A DNA stretch of 64,000 nucleotides, from the NCBI RefSeq assembly GCF_000972785.3, contig NZ_CP011253.3:744001-808000 (forward strand), written 5' to 3'. This DNA comes from Pandoraea oxalativorans. GTDB lineage: Bacteria > Pseudomonadota > Gammaproteobacteria > Burkholderiales > Burkholderiaceae. The notes below the pieces were generated by a model, which worked only from the letters and a program-made list of their open reading frames with translations, made no database searches and had not been told where the DNA came from. Every line of letters begins with the position of its first letter. Within the stretch, counting starts at the first letter, position 1. Both the position numbers and the translations under genes were made by a program. Positions 35,200 through 44,526 of the stretch are shown here, one piece after another.

Positions 35200-35427
35200 G
35201 AACGAAAAATACGGGAATCGCCGGGCCGTCTGGCGGCTCATCCTGCGAGCGCATCTCACGGTTACGTCATAAGCTCATCACGTAATCGGATAACCGCGAC
35301 GGCAAAGACGCGGCTCAGGCGGCGCTCGGGAAAGGAGGCATTGTAGGGTGTCTTGTCGAGGGGCGTAAATGCTTTGCGTTCGCATGTAGGGACGGCGCGA
35401 CAATTTGCCGCGTCGTCCGTTGGAACC

Positions 35428-35464
35428 AAAAAAAAGGCGCCGCGGCCCCCCGGCACGTGGCGCC
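35428..35464 (-). terminator. Rho-independent terminator of the OmpW gene
   Basis: On the minus strand GGCGCC (35464-35459) pairs with GGCGCC (35441-35436) around a GC-rich loop, followed by a run of eight T. It begins 13 bases after the OmpW stop. Confidence 0.6.
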
Positions 35465-35476
35465 CCACACCGGATA

Positions 35477-36178
35477 TCAGAACTTCATGCCAACGCCGAC
35501 GCCGACGATCAGGGGATCGATATGCAACGTGCCGAGGTCGGTGCCCGCGAGCGACGTATCGGTCTTCATCCAGATCTTCTTGATGTCGATGTTGAAGAAG
35601 AGGTTTTTCGTCATCTGGATGTCCACACCGGCTTGCAGCGCCGGTCCCACACTGTGGTTCTTGATCGAGATGGGCGTGCCGCCTGCATTGAGGTTGCTAT
35701 TCCAGAAGCGCGTGTAATTGATGCCCGCGCCGACATAGGGACGCACCTTCCCTGCGTGGTTGAAGTGGTATTGCAGCAGCAGTGTCGGCGGCAGCACGTT
35801 TACGCCGCCGAGATGCCCGAGGCTCGACGTGAGTTGATGGCGCGACATGCCGAGAATGAGTTCGACGCCGACGTTGTCGAGAATCATGTACGTGAAGTCG
35901 AGTTCCGGCACGATGGCGTTGTTGACGGTGACGCCCAGCGTCGGCAGAACGCTGCCACTCGCATGCGAGTCCGGCATGATGCCGATGGCGCGTACGCGCG
36001 CGAGGATGTCGCCTGCGTAGATGCCCTGCGAACTGTCCTTGATGAACCCGAAGGTCTTCGTGGTGGCCGCATTGTCGGTGGCCGGTGCCGTGCTTTGTGC
36101 GAATGCGGATGCGCTGGAGAGGGCGGCACCGATAGCCAGTGCGGCGGCGAGAGCCGTGGCGCCGAGGGAGTGCTTCAT
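35477..36178 (-). CDS. OmpW family outer-membrane protein
   Basis: A 233-residue 8-strand beta-barrel with a signal peptide (MKHSLGATALAAALAIGAALSSASAFAQ). OmpW features include KTFGFIKDSS, DNVGVELILGMSRHQ, LPPTLLLQYHFN, KVRPYVGAGINYTRFW and a terminal phenylalanine (GVGMKF). OmpW-type proteins pass small hydrophobic compounds through the outer membrane and respond to oxygen or stress. ATG 36178 gives a normal signal peptide. A terminator follows. Confidence 0.93.
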   Translation of the reverse strand: MKHSLGATALAAALAIGAALSSASAFAQSTAPATDNAATTKTFGFIKDSSQGIYAGDILARVRAIGIMPDSHASGSVLPTLGVTVNNAIVPELDFTYMILDNVGVELILGMSRHQLTSSLGHLGGVNVLPPTLLLQYHFNHAGKVRPYVGAGINYTRFWNSNLNAGGTPISIKNHSVGPALQAGVDIQMTKNLFFNIDIKKIWMKTDTSLAGTDLGTLHIDPLIVGVGVGMKF

Positions 36179-36341
36179 GATGTTGTCCAAAGTCGTGAGA
36201 GAGCACGACCGATGGTAGAAGCACGATGCGCTGCGGAACTTGATGCGCGTCAAGCCAGAGGCAGCGCGCACGCGTGATGCGACAAACTGTCGCGCGCCGC
36301 GGTTTTGGTAGGATGCGGACTTTGCCACGCATTCCCCCATC

Positions 36342-38936
36342 GTGAAGCGCCCGATTTCGTCGCTGTTTTCTTCGCTGCTGCACGCCGTCGCCCAAGCGGG
36401 TCGGCGGGGTCTTCGCCTTTTGCAACCGCTCTGTCCGTATGCGGCGCGCGCCTGGCATCACCTGCGCCATCCCACGCGTCGCGGTGTGCTGATCGCCATG
36501 GCAGCGCTTCCTGGTCTGCTCGTCGCTTACACGCTGATTCTGATTCCGTTCACGCCGAGCATTCGCGACATTCGCCGGGCAAAGGTCGACCAGCCTGCGC
36601 AGGTCCTGTCTGTCGACGGGAAACTGCTGGCCGAGTTCCGGCCGTCGAATCGCGAGTGGGTGGCGTTGAAGGACATCTCGCCCAACGTCGTCAAGGCGCT
36701 CGTATCGACGGAAGATCATCGCTTTTACGAACACCATGGCATCGATTTGAAGCGTACGGCGGGGGCGGCGCTGCGCACGTTCTCCGGTGATCGTCAGGGC
36801 GGCTCGACGATTACGCAACAGCTCGCCCGCAACTTGTACCCGGACGACATCGGTCGCGCCCCCACGCTCACGCGCAAACTCAAGGAAGCAATCACCGCGC
36901 TCAAGATCGAGGCGCTGTACACGAAGCCCGAGATTCTCGAGACCTATCTGAACACGGTGCCCTTCCTGTACAACGCGTATGGCATCGAAATGGCCGCGCG
37001 CACGTACTTCGATAAGTCCGCCGATCAGTTGGACGTCGTCGAAGCCGCTACGCTCGTTGGCATGCTCAAGGGCAACAGCTATTACAACCCGGTGATCAAT
37101 CCCGAGCGCGCGCTGCAACGCCGCAACACGGTGCTCGCGCAGATGGTGAAGTTCGGCGACCTCGACGCGTCGAAGCTCGCGACGCTGCAAAAGCGGCCTT
37201 TGCGTGTCGACTTCGAACGTCAGACCGAAGCGCCGGGGCCTGCACCGCACTTCGCACAGCAATTGCGCAAGTGGCTGATCGGCTGGGCGGATCGCAACGA
37301 CTACAACATCTACTCGGACGGTCTCGTGGTGCATACCACCATCGACGCGCGCTTGCAGTCGATGGCGACCCAAGCGCTCACGCGTCAGGCGAATCAATTG
37401 CAGGGCATTGCCGACGCGAATTGGTCGGCACGCGGCGGTTGGCGCGACAGTACGGCGCTGGTCCAGTCGTTCGTGCGCGAGACGGCGGAATACCGCAATG
37501 CCGTGGCCAGCAGTGAAGCGCCCGAAGCGGCGATGAAGCGTCTGTTAGCCGACAAGACGTTCATGCAAAACCTGCGCACGACGAAGACGCGCGTTCAGGC
37601 CGGTTTCCTCGCCATCGATCCGCGCACCGGCGAAATCCGCGCGTGGGTCGGCAGCCGCGACTTCACGACCGATCCTTTCGATCACGTGCAGCAGGCGCGT
37701 CGTCAGCCGGGCTCGACGTTCAAGCCGTTTGTGTACGGCGCGGCCTTCGTGAAGGGACGCAAGCCGGACGACACCATCGTCGATCAGGTGGTGGAGATTC
37801 CGCTCGCCGGCGGCGAAATCTGGCGACCCAGCGACGACACCGCGCCGACCAACAAGCCGATGAAACTCGCCGATGCGCTGGCGCAGTCGCGCAACACCGT
37901 CACGGCGCAGTTGATGCAGGATGTCGGGCCGTCGCGCGTGGTCGGTCTTGCTCGCGCGATGGGCGTGCGCGAGAGCAAGCTCGACCCGGTGCCGTCGCTG
38001 GCGCTGGGCACGAGTCCGGTCTCGCTCAAGGAGATGGTCGCGGCCTACGGCACGATCGCCGATGGCGGCGAGTATCGCGAGCCGACAATGGTCACGCAGA
38101 TCACGAACAGCGAAGGCGACGTGCTGGCGACGTTCTCACCCGCGCGACCCGAGCGCGCGCTCTCGGAGAACGACGATTACACGCTGCTCGACACCATGCG
38201 CGGTGTCATCAATCGCGGGACCGGCAATGCGATTCGCACGCGCTTCGGCATTCGGGCCGACGTCGCGGGCAAGACCGGTACCACGCAGGACAACGCCGAC
38301 GGCTGGTTCATTCTGATGCAGCCCCAACTGGTGGCGGGCGCATGGGTCGGCTTCAACGACAGCCGCATCACGTTACGCAGCGATTACTGGGGGCAGGGCG
38401 CACACAGCGCATTGCCGATTGTCGGGGATGTCGTCTCGCGTGCGTTGCGCGCAAAGGTCATCGACGGCAGCGCGAAGTTCGAAGCGCCTGACAATCACCA
38501 CTGGTACAGCGACTGGTGGACGCGCGCCTCGGACTGGGTGACGGGCCTCTTCGCCAGGAAGCCGGAGCCCAAGCCCAAAGCGCCGGTCAAGCGGCAGGCG
38601 CCGTCGCCTGCTCCGGCCCCCGCGCCATCGATCTCCACGCCGGATGCTGCCAGCGACAGCGGGCCTTTGCCCGTGCCGGTCGCATCGGCGGTGCTCGCTC
38701 AGCCGCAATACACGCAACCCGCCCCCCCATCCGCGAGTTCTCCGCAAGGCACGACCATCCCGGGCGTGCCGGGCGAGTGGAACGGACCGGGCGGTTCGTC
38801 CGGGGCGGGGTCGGGTGGGGCATCGATACCGGTCACGCCGTCGGCACCGTCCGGACCCTCAACGTCGCTTGGCGGGATCGTGCTTTCCCCGTCGCCCGCA
38901 CCGCAAAGCCCCGCCCCCTCGGCCCCCGCACAGTAA
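36342..38936 (+). CDS. Class A penicillin-binding protein (PBP1A type)
   Basis: An 864-residue bifunctional peptidoglycan synthase with one N-terminal membrane helix (about 48-70). The GT51 glycosyltransferase domain has catalytic E124 in EDHRFYEHHGID and GGSTITQQLARN (153-164). The transpeptidase domain has S458-x2-K461 (PGSTFKPF), S516-R-N518 and K644-T-G-T (GKTGTTQD). The last 130 residues form a Pro/Ala/Ser/Gly-rich, probably disordered tail that is long for the family. The GTG at 36342 gives MKRPISS; the ribosome site is weak. It is transcribed alone. Confidence 0.93.
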   Translation: MKRPISSLFSSLLHAVAQAGRRGLRLLQPLCPYAARAWHHLRHPTRRGVLIAMAALPGLLVAYTLILIPFTPSIRDIRRAKVDQPAQVLSVDGKLLAEFRPSNREWVALKDISPNVVKALVSTEDHRFYEHHGIDLKRTAGAALRTFSGDRQGGSTITQQLARNLYPDDIGRAPTLTRKLKEAITALKIEALYTKPEILETYLNTVPFLYNAYGIEMAARTYFDKSADQLDVVEAATLVGMLKGNSYYNPVINPERALQRRNTVLAQMVKFGDLDASKLATLQKRPLRVDFERQTEAPGPAPHFAQQLRKWLIGWADRNDYNIYSDGLVVHTTIDARLQSMATQALTRQANQLQGIADANWSARGGWRDSTALVQSFVRETAEYRNAVASSEAPEAAMKRLLADKTFMQNLRTTKTRVQAGFLAIDPRTGEIRAWVGSRDFTTDPFDHVQQARRQPGSTFKPFVYGAAFVKGRKPDDTIVDQVVEIPLAGGEIWRPSDDTAPTNKPMKLADALAQSRNTVTAQLMQDVGPSRVVGLARAMGVRESKLDPVPSLALGTSPVSLKEMVAAYGTIADGGEYREPTMVTQITNSEGDVLATFSPARPERALSENDDYTLLDTMRGVINRGTGNAIRTRFGIRADVAGKTGTTQDNADGWFILMQPQLVAGAWVGFNDSRITLRSDYWGQGAHSALPIVGDVVSRALRAKVIDGSAKFEAPDNHHWYSDWWTRASDWVTGLFARKPEPKPKAPVKRQAPSPAPAPAPSISTPDAASDSGPLPVPVASAVLAQPQYTQPAPPSASSPQGTTIPGVPGEWNGPGGSSGAGSGGASIPVTPSAPSGPSTSLGGIVLSPSPAPQSPAPSAPAQ

Positions 38937-38937
38937 C

Positions 38938-39147
38938 GTCGACACCATCGAGGCGCTTCGTCGACGCGATGCGGCCGGGTGCGTCGTGCTGGGCGAGCCG
39001 TCCTACTACGGACGGTTCGGGTTCCGCGCAGACCCGTCCTGGCGTTTGCCGGACGTGCCCGCCGAGTATTTTCAGATGACGCATTTCGACGGCCCGATGC
39101 CGACCGGTACAGTCGCCTATCACGACGCGTTCAACGCCACCGCGTGA
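38938..39147 (+). pseudogene. GNAT N-acetyltransferase remnant (C-terminal end only)
   Basis: In the frame ending at the stop 39145-39147 the translation reads IEALRRRDAAGCVVLGEPSYYGRFGF followed by LPDVPAEYFQMTHFDGPMPTGTVAYHDAFN. This is the C-terminal third of a YhbS-like GNAT acetyltransferase (the VLGxPxYYxRFGF motif). No start or acetyl-CoA loop upstream exists because the penicillin-binding protein gene ends at 38936. The N-terminal part appears to have been lost, perhaps by a deletion at the 3' end of that gene, so this is a fragment and not functional. Confidence 0.7.
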
Positions 39148-39322
39148 GTCGTTGCCAGCGCCGGGTGGCAGGTAATCGGGCAAAAAGCTCTTGACCTAAA
39201 GTCGACTTGAATTGCGACACTGCACGACATGCGCCATGCCGGGGGAAGTTCGGGACATCGCGGGGATCGACCGACGTCCGCATTGGCATGCGCCTCCATC
39301 GTATCGACATGAGAGATGCCAA

Positions 39323-40186
39323 ATGACCGACAACGCCAATCACGACCAGTCCGAACTCTGGAACGGCCGCTCGGGCAGTGCATGGGTGGACAACCGTGCC
39401 GCGCTCGACCAGATGTTCCTGCCGCTCGCGCGGTTTCTTATCGACCGCGCGCGCGAAGTTGCGCAACAAACGCCTTCGGGGCGCCTGCTCGACGTCGGAT
39501 GCGGCACAGGCGGCGCAACGCTCGCGTTGTCCACCGCGCTGGGCCGTTCCTGGCAACTCACGGGGGCCGACATCTCCGCACCGATGATCGAGACGGCGCG
39601 CACGCGCGCAGCCCATGCGCGTGCGCCGGTCGAGTTTCTTTGCGCCGATGTGCAGACGCATGGGTTTGCGCAAGCGCACTTCGATCTCATCGTCTCTCGA
39701 CTTGGCGTCATGTTCTTCGACGATCCTGTCGCCGCCTTCACAAATTTGCGCGCGTGCGCTCGCCCGGGGGCGGCGCTCCACGCGCTCGTGTGGCGAGGCC
39801 CGTCGGAGAATCCGTTCATGACCGTGGCCGAGCGTGCCGCCGCGCCATTGTTCTCCGGTCTGCCGCCCCGACAGCCGGGTGCGCCGGGACAGTTCGGCTT
39901 CGCGGATCGCGAGCGCGTCGCGTCCATCTTGTCTTCGGCAGGGTGGGAGGATGTCCGGCTTGAGCCCGTGCACTTCGACTGCACGTTCGCGCAGGCCGAC
40001 TTGCGCGATTACGCGTCGCGTCTCGGGCCAGTAGGACTGGCGCTGGCCGGTCTCGATCCGGCAAAGCGGGCGCACGTCGTAGACGCGATCGTCGACGCCT
40101 ACGCGCCATTCGTCGCGCAGGGCGAGGTGCGCTTCACCTCGGCATGCTGGCACCTTCGCGCACGTGCACCGTCTGGCGACGTCTGA
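39323..40186 (+). CDS. Class I SAM-dependent methyltransferase
   Basis: A 287-residue methyltransferase with motif I LLDVGCGTGGATLALS (55-70), the acidic end of strand 2 (TGADISAPMIE) and motif post-I CADVQTHGF. The N-terminus HDQSELWNGRSGSAWV matches a ubiquinone/menaquinone-type small-molecule methyltransferase group (COG2226-like). Substrate unknown. ATG 39323 is preceded by GAGAGA, a weak site. Convergent or parallel operon partners are absent. Confidence 0.88.
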   Translation: MTDNANHDQSELWNGRSGSAWVDNRAALDQMFLPLARFLIDRAREVAQQTPSGRLLDVGCGTGGATLALSTALGRSWQLTGADISAPMIETARTRAAHARAPVEFLCADVQTHGFAQAHFDLIVSRLGVMFFDDPVAAFTNLRACARPGAALHALVWRGPSENPFMTVAERAAAPLFSGLPPRQPGAPGQFGFADRERVASILSSAGWEDVRLEPVHFDCTFAQADLRDYASRLGPVGLALAGLDPAKRAHVVDAIVDAYAPFVAQGEVRFTSACWHLRARAPSGDV

Positions 40187-40221
40187 CGTCACCGCGCGTC
40201 ATCCACATCGCTTTGATAGGT

Positions 40222-40245
40222 CTGGCCGATCAACCGATCGGTCAG
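40222..40245. promoter_or_regulatory. Inverted repeat upstream of the formate dehydrogenase remnant
   Basis: CTGGCCGATC (40222-40231) and GATCGGTCAG (40236-40245) pair with one mismatch around AACC. It lies 116 bases before the formate dehydrogenase start and resembles TetR-type operators; no regulator gene is adjacent. Confidence 0.4.
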
Positions 40246-40360
40246 AACGATTTTCCAGACGAAACGCATACACCGATTATTGGCCTCAATGCAGCGACGC
40301 TAACGACGCCAGCGTCGCCAAGCAGACATCTTGCAGATAACCCTTCAGGAGCGAGACACC

Positions 40361-41386
40361 ATGGCCAAGATTGTTTGTGTACTGTACGACGACCCCGTTA
40401 CCGGCTACCCGAAGACCTACGCCCGCGACGATCTGCCGAAGATCGAGTGCTACCCCGATGGCCAGACGCTGCCCACGCCGCGTGCCATCGACTTCCAGCC
40501 GCGCGCGTTGCTCGGTAGCGTGTCGGGCGAACTGGGGCTGCGCAAGTATCTCGAATCGAACGGCCACGAACTCGTCGTGACCTCGAGCAAGGACGGCTGG
40601 AACATCGCCGACTGCGTCGAGCGCTCGTACGATCTGGGCACGGTGGCAGCAGGGCGTATCGGCTTGCGCGTGCTGCGGCTGATGAAGCCGTTCGGCACGC
40701 ATCTGCACTACCTCGATCGTCACCGTCTGCCGGAATCGGTCGAGAAGGAACTCAACCTCACGCATCACACGAGCCTTGAGAGCCTTGCCAAGGTGTGCGA
40801 CGTGGTCACGCTGAACTGCCCGCTGCACCCGGAAACGGAGCACATGATCAACGCCGACAGCCTGAAGCACTTCAAGCGCGGCGCGTACCTGATCAACACG
40901 GAGCGCGGCAAGCTGTGCGACCGCGACGCCGTCGCGGCGGCGCTCGAAAGCGGCCAGCTCGCGGGCTACGGCGGCGACGTCTGGTTCCCGCGACCGGCAC
41001 CGTCCGATCACCCGTGGCGCAGCATGCCGCACCACAGCATGACCCCGCACATCTCGGGCACGAGCCTGTCGGCGCAGACACGTTACGCCGCCGGTACGCG
41101 TGAAATCCTGGAGTGCTACTTCGAGAACCGTCCGATCCGCAACGAGTACCTCATGGCTGTACCCGCCGGGTCGTCGGTCCGACGTCCCGCGGGGGCGTAC
41201 CTCCTCGTGCAACATCGCGATCTCAAACCGGTGCGTCGTCTCGATGCACCGGTCTTTTTTGGGCGTCGCGGGTCGCACGTCACGTCAAATCACGCCGCGC
41301 TCAGGCAGGACGCTTCGGAATCTCCAGCCCGCGAATCACCGCCGGACGCGCCACAAATGCCCCCAGCGCGCGCTGCACGTGCTTGA
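40361..41386 (+). pseudogene. NAD-dependent formate dehydrogenase with a large internal deletion and lost C-terminus
   Basis: The N-terminus (MAKIVCVLYDDPVTGYPKTYARDDLPKIE) and later segments (ADCVERSYDLG, RHRLPESVEKELNLTHH, MTPHISGT) closely match the 400-residue bacterial NAD formate dehydrogenase. About 98 residues are missing between TSSKDG and WNIADC, in frame, and about five more before GTVAAGRIG. The lost stretch carries the formate-binding P97/F98, I122/G123 and N146 of the Pseudomonas enzyme. FPRPAP replaces FPQPAP, so Q313, the partner of H332, is arginine. Similarity stops at IRNEYL (about 41150) and the reading frame runs into the convergent GST gene. Residue numbers come from memory of the reference sequence. 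Almost certainly inactive. Confidence 0.85.
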
Positions 41387-42020
41387 ACTGATCGAAGCCA
41401 ACGAGATCGCCCGCCTCATAGAAGCCGACGAGATTGCGAACCCACGGGAACGTGGCGATATCGGCGATGGTGTATTCGTCGCCAATCAGCCACTGGTGGT
41501 CGGCCAGACGCGCATCGAGCACGGCGAGCAGGCGCTTCGACTCGGCGACGTAACGCTCGCGCGGACGCTTGTCCTCGTAGTCCTTGCCTGCAAACTTGTT
41601 GAAGAAGCCCAACTGGCCGAACATCGGGCCGACGCCGCCCATCTGGAACATCACCCATTGCAGCGTCTCGTAACGCGCGGCCGGATCGACGGGCAGCAGC
41701 TTGCCGGTCTTCTCGGCGAGGTACCAGAGGATCGCGCCCGACTCGAACAGCGGCAGCGGCTTGCCACCGGGACCGTTCGGATCGAGGATCGCGGGAATCT
41801 TGTTGTTCGGGTTGAGCGAGAGGAATTCCGGCGTGAGCTGATCGTTGGTCTGGAAATTGACCAGATGCACCTCGTACGGCAGCCCGATTTCTTCGAGCAT
41901 GATCGACACCTTCACGCCGTTGGGCGTGGGCAGCGAATACAGTTGCAGACGTTCCGGGTGCGCGGCAGGCCACTTGCGCGTGATCGGAAACTGGGACAAC
42001 TCGGCGGATTGATCGGACAT
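41301..42020 (-). CDS. Glutathione S-transferase (YghU/Nu-like)
   Basis: A 239-residue cytosolic GST: thioredoxin-like N-terminal domain (LYSLPTPNGVKVSIMLEEIGLPYEVHLV) and an all-helical C-terminal domain with FMQMGGVGPMFGQ-type residues (FQMGGVGPMFGQLGFFNKFA) and IADIATFPWV. The threonine-proline-asparagine motif TPNG is typical of the YghU/YfcG group, which acts on disulfides. ATG 42020 is family-consistent. Its last 86 bases overlap the open tail of the formate dehydrogenase remnant on the other strand. Confidence 0.9.
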   Translation of the reverse strand: MSDQSAELSQFPITRKWPAAHPERLQLYSLPTPNGVKVSIMLEEIGLPYEVHLVNFQTNDQLTPEFLSLNPNNKIPAILDPNGPGGKPLPLFESGAILWYLAEKTGKLLPVDPAARYETLQWVMFQMGGVGPMFGQLGFFNKFAGKDYEDKRPRERYVAESKRLLAVLDARLADHQWLIGDEYTIADIATFPWVRNLVGFYEAGDLVGFDQFKHVQRALGAFVARPAVIRGLEIPKRPA

Positions 42021-42320
42021 GGGGATCGACGCATTCGGGATGAGCGGCCAACAGCGCCGCGGGACGCCCAATATAACGCCAAGCGTGCGGACGTGCTGGC
42101 GCGTGCACCGTCGACGTCGTTGCATGCAGCGCAGTTGTGCCGGACCCTGAGGGCTCCGAACTTCATGACAGCCATGGGACAGGTTTCGTGAATGTTACTC
42201 ACGCGCGCATCAAAAAATCTCACCTTGTAACGGCGCTCATCGACGCCTTAAATTAAAAGCCTTCGCTCGCGCCGACCTTCTTGCCGGTGCACGAACTCCC
42301 CCTCACTCAAGGATGACACC
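42021..42320. other. Divergent intergenic region
   Basis: About 300 bases between the GST and the chloroperoxidase-like gene. The part near 42210-42260 is AT-rich (AAAAAATC, TTAAATTAAAAG) and probably holds the rightward promoter. No RNA gene, palindrome or ORF worth reporting was seen. Confidence 0.35.
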
Positions 42321-43148
42321 ATGAGCACGTTCAAGACGAAGGATGGCACCGCGATTTTCTACAAGGACTGGGGCAAGGGCCGACCGGTCGTGTTCTCCCA
42401 CGGCTGGCCGCTGAGCGCCGACGCCTGGGACGCACAAATGCTGTTTCTGGTGCAGCACGGCTATCGCGTGATCGCGCACGACCGACGGGGGCACGGTCGC
42501 TCGGATCAACCGGGCACCGGCAACGACATGGACACCTACGCCGACGACCTCGCCGCCCTCGTCGAGCATCTCGATCTGCACGACGCGACGTTCGTCGGCC
42601 ATTCGACCGGCGGTGGCGAAGTCGCGCATTACCTTGGCCGTCACGGCACGAAGCGCGCGGCGCAGGCCGTGCTCATCGGTGCCGTGCCACCCGTCATGCT
42701 CAAGTCGGACAAGAACCCGGGCGGTCTGCCGATCGGTGTGTTCGACGAAATTCGCGCAAATGTCGCGGCCAATCGTTCGCAGTTCTATCAGGATCTGGCG
42801 GTTCCGTTCTACGGCTACAACCGTTCGAACGCCAAGAAATCGCAGGGCGTGATCGACGCCTTCTGGGCGCAGGGCATGTGGGGTTCGCACCTCGGCCAGT
42901 ACCTGTGCGTGAAGGAGTTCTCGGAGGTCGATTACACCGAAGACCTGAAGAAGATCGATGTGCCGACGCTCGTGCTGCATGGCGACGACGATCAGATCGT
43001 GCCGATCGACGCTTCGGGCAAGCTCACCGCGCAGATCGTCAAGAACGCAACGCTGAAGATCTACCCGGGGGGCGCGCACGGCATGTGCACGGTCGAGGCG
43101 GACAAGGTGAACGCGGATTTGCTTGAATTCCTGAAGAAGGCGTCGTAA
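42321..43148 (+). CDS. Alpha/beta hydrolase, non-haem chloroperoxidase/arylesterase type
   Basis: A 275-residue alpha/beta hydrolase: nucleophile S95 in [10 protein letters not shown], acid in [14 protein letters not shown] (near 224-228) and histidine in YPGGAHGM (near 253). RGHGRSDQP and the [12 protein letters not shown] oxyanion segment place it with the cofactor-free haloperoxidases and perhydrolases, which also work as arylesterases. ATG 42321 follows CAAGGA. A bidirectional terminator follows. Confidence 0.93.
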   Translation: MSTFKTKDGTAIFYKDWGKGRPVVFSHGWPLSADAWDAQMLFLVQHGYRVIAHDRRGHGRSDQPGTGNDMDTYADDLAALVEHLDLHDATFVGHSTGGGEVAHYLGRHGTKRAAQAVLIGAVPPVMLKSDKNPGGLPIGVFDEIRANVAANRSQFYQDLAVPFYGYNRSNAKKSQGVIDAFWAQGMWGSHLGQYLCVKEFSEVDYTEDLKKIDVPTLVLHGDDDQIVPIDASGKLTAQIVKNATLKIYPGGAHGMCTVEADKVNADLLEFLKKAS

Positions 43149-43167
43149 GCCTTTCGTCGCGCCAATG

Positions 43168-43197
43168 AAAAAGGGACGGCATCGCCGTCCCTTTTTT
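43168..43197. terminator. Bidirectional rho-independent terminator
   Basis: GGGACGGC (43173-43180) and GCCGTCCC (43184-43191), loop ATC, flanked by AAAAA before and TTTTTT after. It serves the hydrolase and the convergent aminotransferase gene. Confidence 0.9.
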
Positions 43198-43214
43198 CGT
43201 CGGTGAGCGCAAGC

Positions 43215-44411
43215 TCAGCCGTTCAGCACCTTGGCGATGCTCTCGGCCACCACAGCCACATTGCTCTCGTTCAACCCGGCCACGCACATGCGGCCAGAGC
43301 GGATCAGATAGACGCCGTGGGCTTCACGCAGCACGTCGACCTGTGCGGCCGTCAGCCCCGTGTACGTGAACATGCCGCGCTGTTCCAGATAACGCGAGAG
43401 CATGTTGTCCGGCACATGGCCGCGCAGACCGTCGTGAATCGCGCCGCGCATGCGCGTGATGCGCTGGCACATGGCCGCAAGCTCTTCTTCCCACGACTTG
43501 CGCAGATCCGGCGTGCTCAGCACCTTGGCGACGATTTTCGCGCCGTGCGTGGGCGGATTGCTGTAGTTCGAGCGCACGGCGCTCGTCAACTGGCCCAGCA
43601 CGCGATCGGCAGCTTCCGACGATTCGCAGATGACCGACAGGCCGCCGCAACGCTCGCCGTACAGCGAGAAGTTCTTCGAGAACGAGTTGGCGACGAATGC
43701 GGGCAGGCCCTGACGCGCCAGTTCGCGAATCACGAAGGCGTCGGCCTCGATGCCCGAGCCGAAACCCTGATATGCCATGTCGACGAAGGGCAGCAGTTCG
43801 CGCTTCTTGAGCACTTCGATCAGTTGCACCCATTGTGCATCGTTCAGATCGACGCCGGTCGGGTTGTGGCAGCAAGCGTGCAGCAGAACGACGCTACGTG
43901 CAGGCAGCTTGTCGATGGCGTCGACCATCGCTTCGAATTGCAGGCCGCCGGTCGCCTCGTCGTAATACGGATACGTATTCACGGTGAAACCGGCGCGCTC
44001 GAAGATGAAGCGATGGTTATCCCACGTCGGATCGCTCACCCACACTTGCGAGCCAGGGAAGTAACGCTTGATGAAATCTGCACCCACCTTCAGGGCGCCG
44101 GAGCCGCCGAGCGTCTGCACGGTGGCGATGCTGCCGTTCTTGCGCGCGGGCGAGTCTTCGCCGAACACGAGACCCTGCACGGCGTCGCGGTAGTTGGCAA
44201 AGCCAGCCATCGGCAGATACGGCTTCGGACCGACTTCGGCCAGCAGCAGCGCTTCGGCCTGACGAACCGCGTTCATGACCGGCAGGCGGCCAGCGTCGTC
44301 GTAATAGATGCCGATGCTCAGGTTGACCTTGTTGGTACGCGGATCTTTCGCGAAATTCTCGTTGAGCGAGAGGATCGGGTCACCGGGATAGGCATCGATG
44401 TGTTCGAACAT
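43215..44411 (-). CDS. tyrB: Aromatic-amino-acid aminotransferase
   Basis: A 398-residue class I PLP aminotransferase of the TyrB/AspC group: PLP lysine K246 in ANSFSKNFSLYGER, ACCHNPTGVDL (the N/P site) near 180-189, and the C-terminal SGRMCVAGLN arginine that binds the substrate carboxylate. It would transaminate tyrosine and phenylalanine with 2-oxoglutarate to 4-hydroxyphenylpyruvate, the substrate of HppD encoded 1.7 kb upstream on the same strand. An amino acid permease gene lies between. Aspartate aminotransferase cannot be excluded from sequence alone. Confidence 0.87.
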   Translation of the reverse strand: MFEHIDAYPGDPILSLNENFAKDPRTNKVNLSIGIYYDDAGRLPVMNAVRQAEALLLAEVGPKPYLPMAGFANYRDAVQGLVFGEDSPARKNGSIATVQTLGGSGALKVGADFIKRYFPGSQVWVSDPTWDNHRFIFERAGFTVNTYPYYDEATGGLQFEAMVDAIDKLPARSVVLLHACCHNPTGVDLNDAQWVQLIEVLKKRELLPFVDMAYQGFGSGIEADAFVIRELARQGLPAFVANSFSKNFSLYGERCGGLSVICESSEAADRVLGQLTSAVRSNYSNPPTHGAKIVAKVLSTPDLRKSWEEELAAMCQRITRMRGAIHDGLRGHVPDNMLSRYLEQRGMFTYTGLTAAQVDVLREAHGVYLIRSGRMCVAGLNESNVAVVAESIAKVLNG

Positions 44412-44526
44412 GGCAGTTCCTGGAATAGCGATGGAATAACGATGGGTAACTTCCGATGATACCGCTAGTGCGGCACTGCCGGGTGTACGCCGGGCGTCGA
44501 AAGCCCGGCGTGCGACGTTGATCGAT

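Noticed and set aside
35697..37397. 566-residue minus-strand frame spanning OmpW and the penicillin-binding protein start
   Set aside because: It overlaps two genes on different strands with clear functions; composition is Arg/His-rich.
43203..44459. 418-residue plus-strand frame opposite tyrB
   Set aside because: The minus strand has a complete PLP aminotransferase; the plus frame has no motif.
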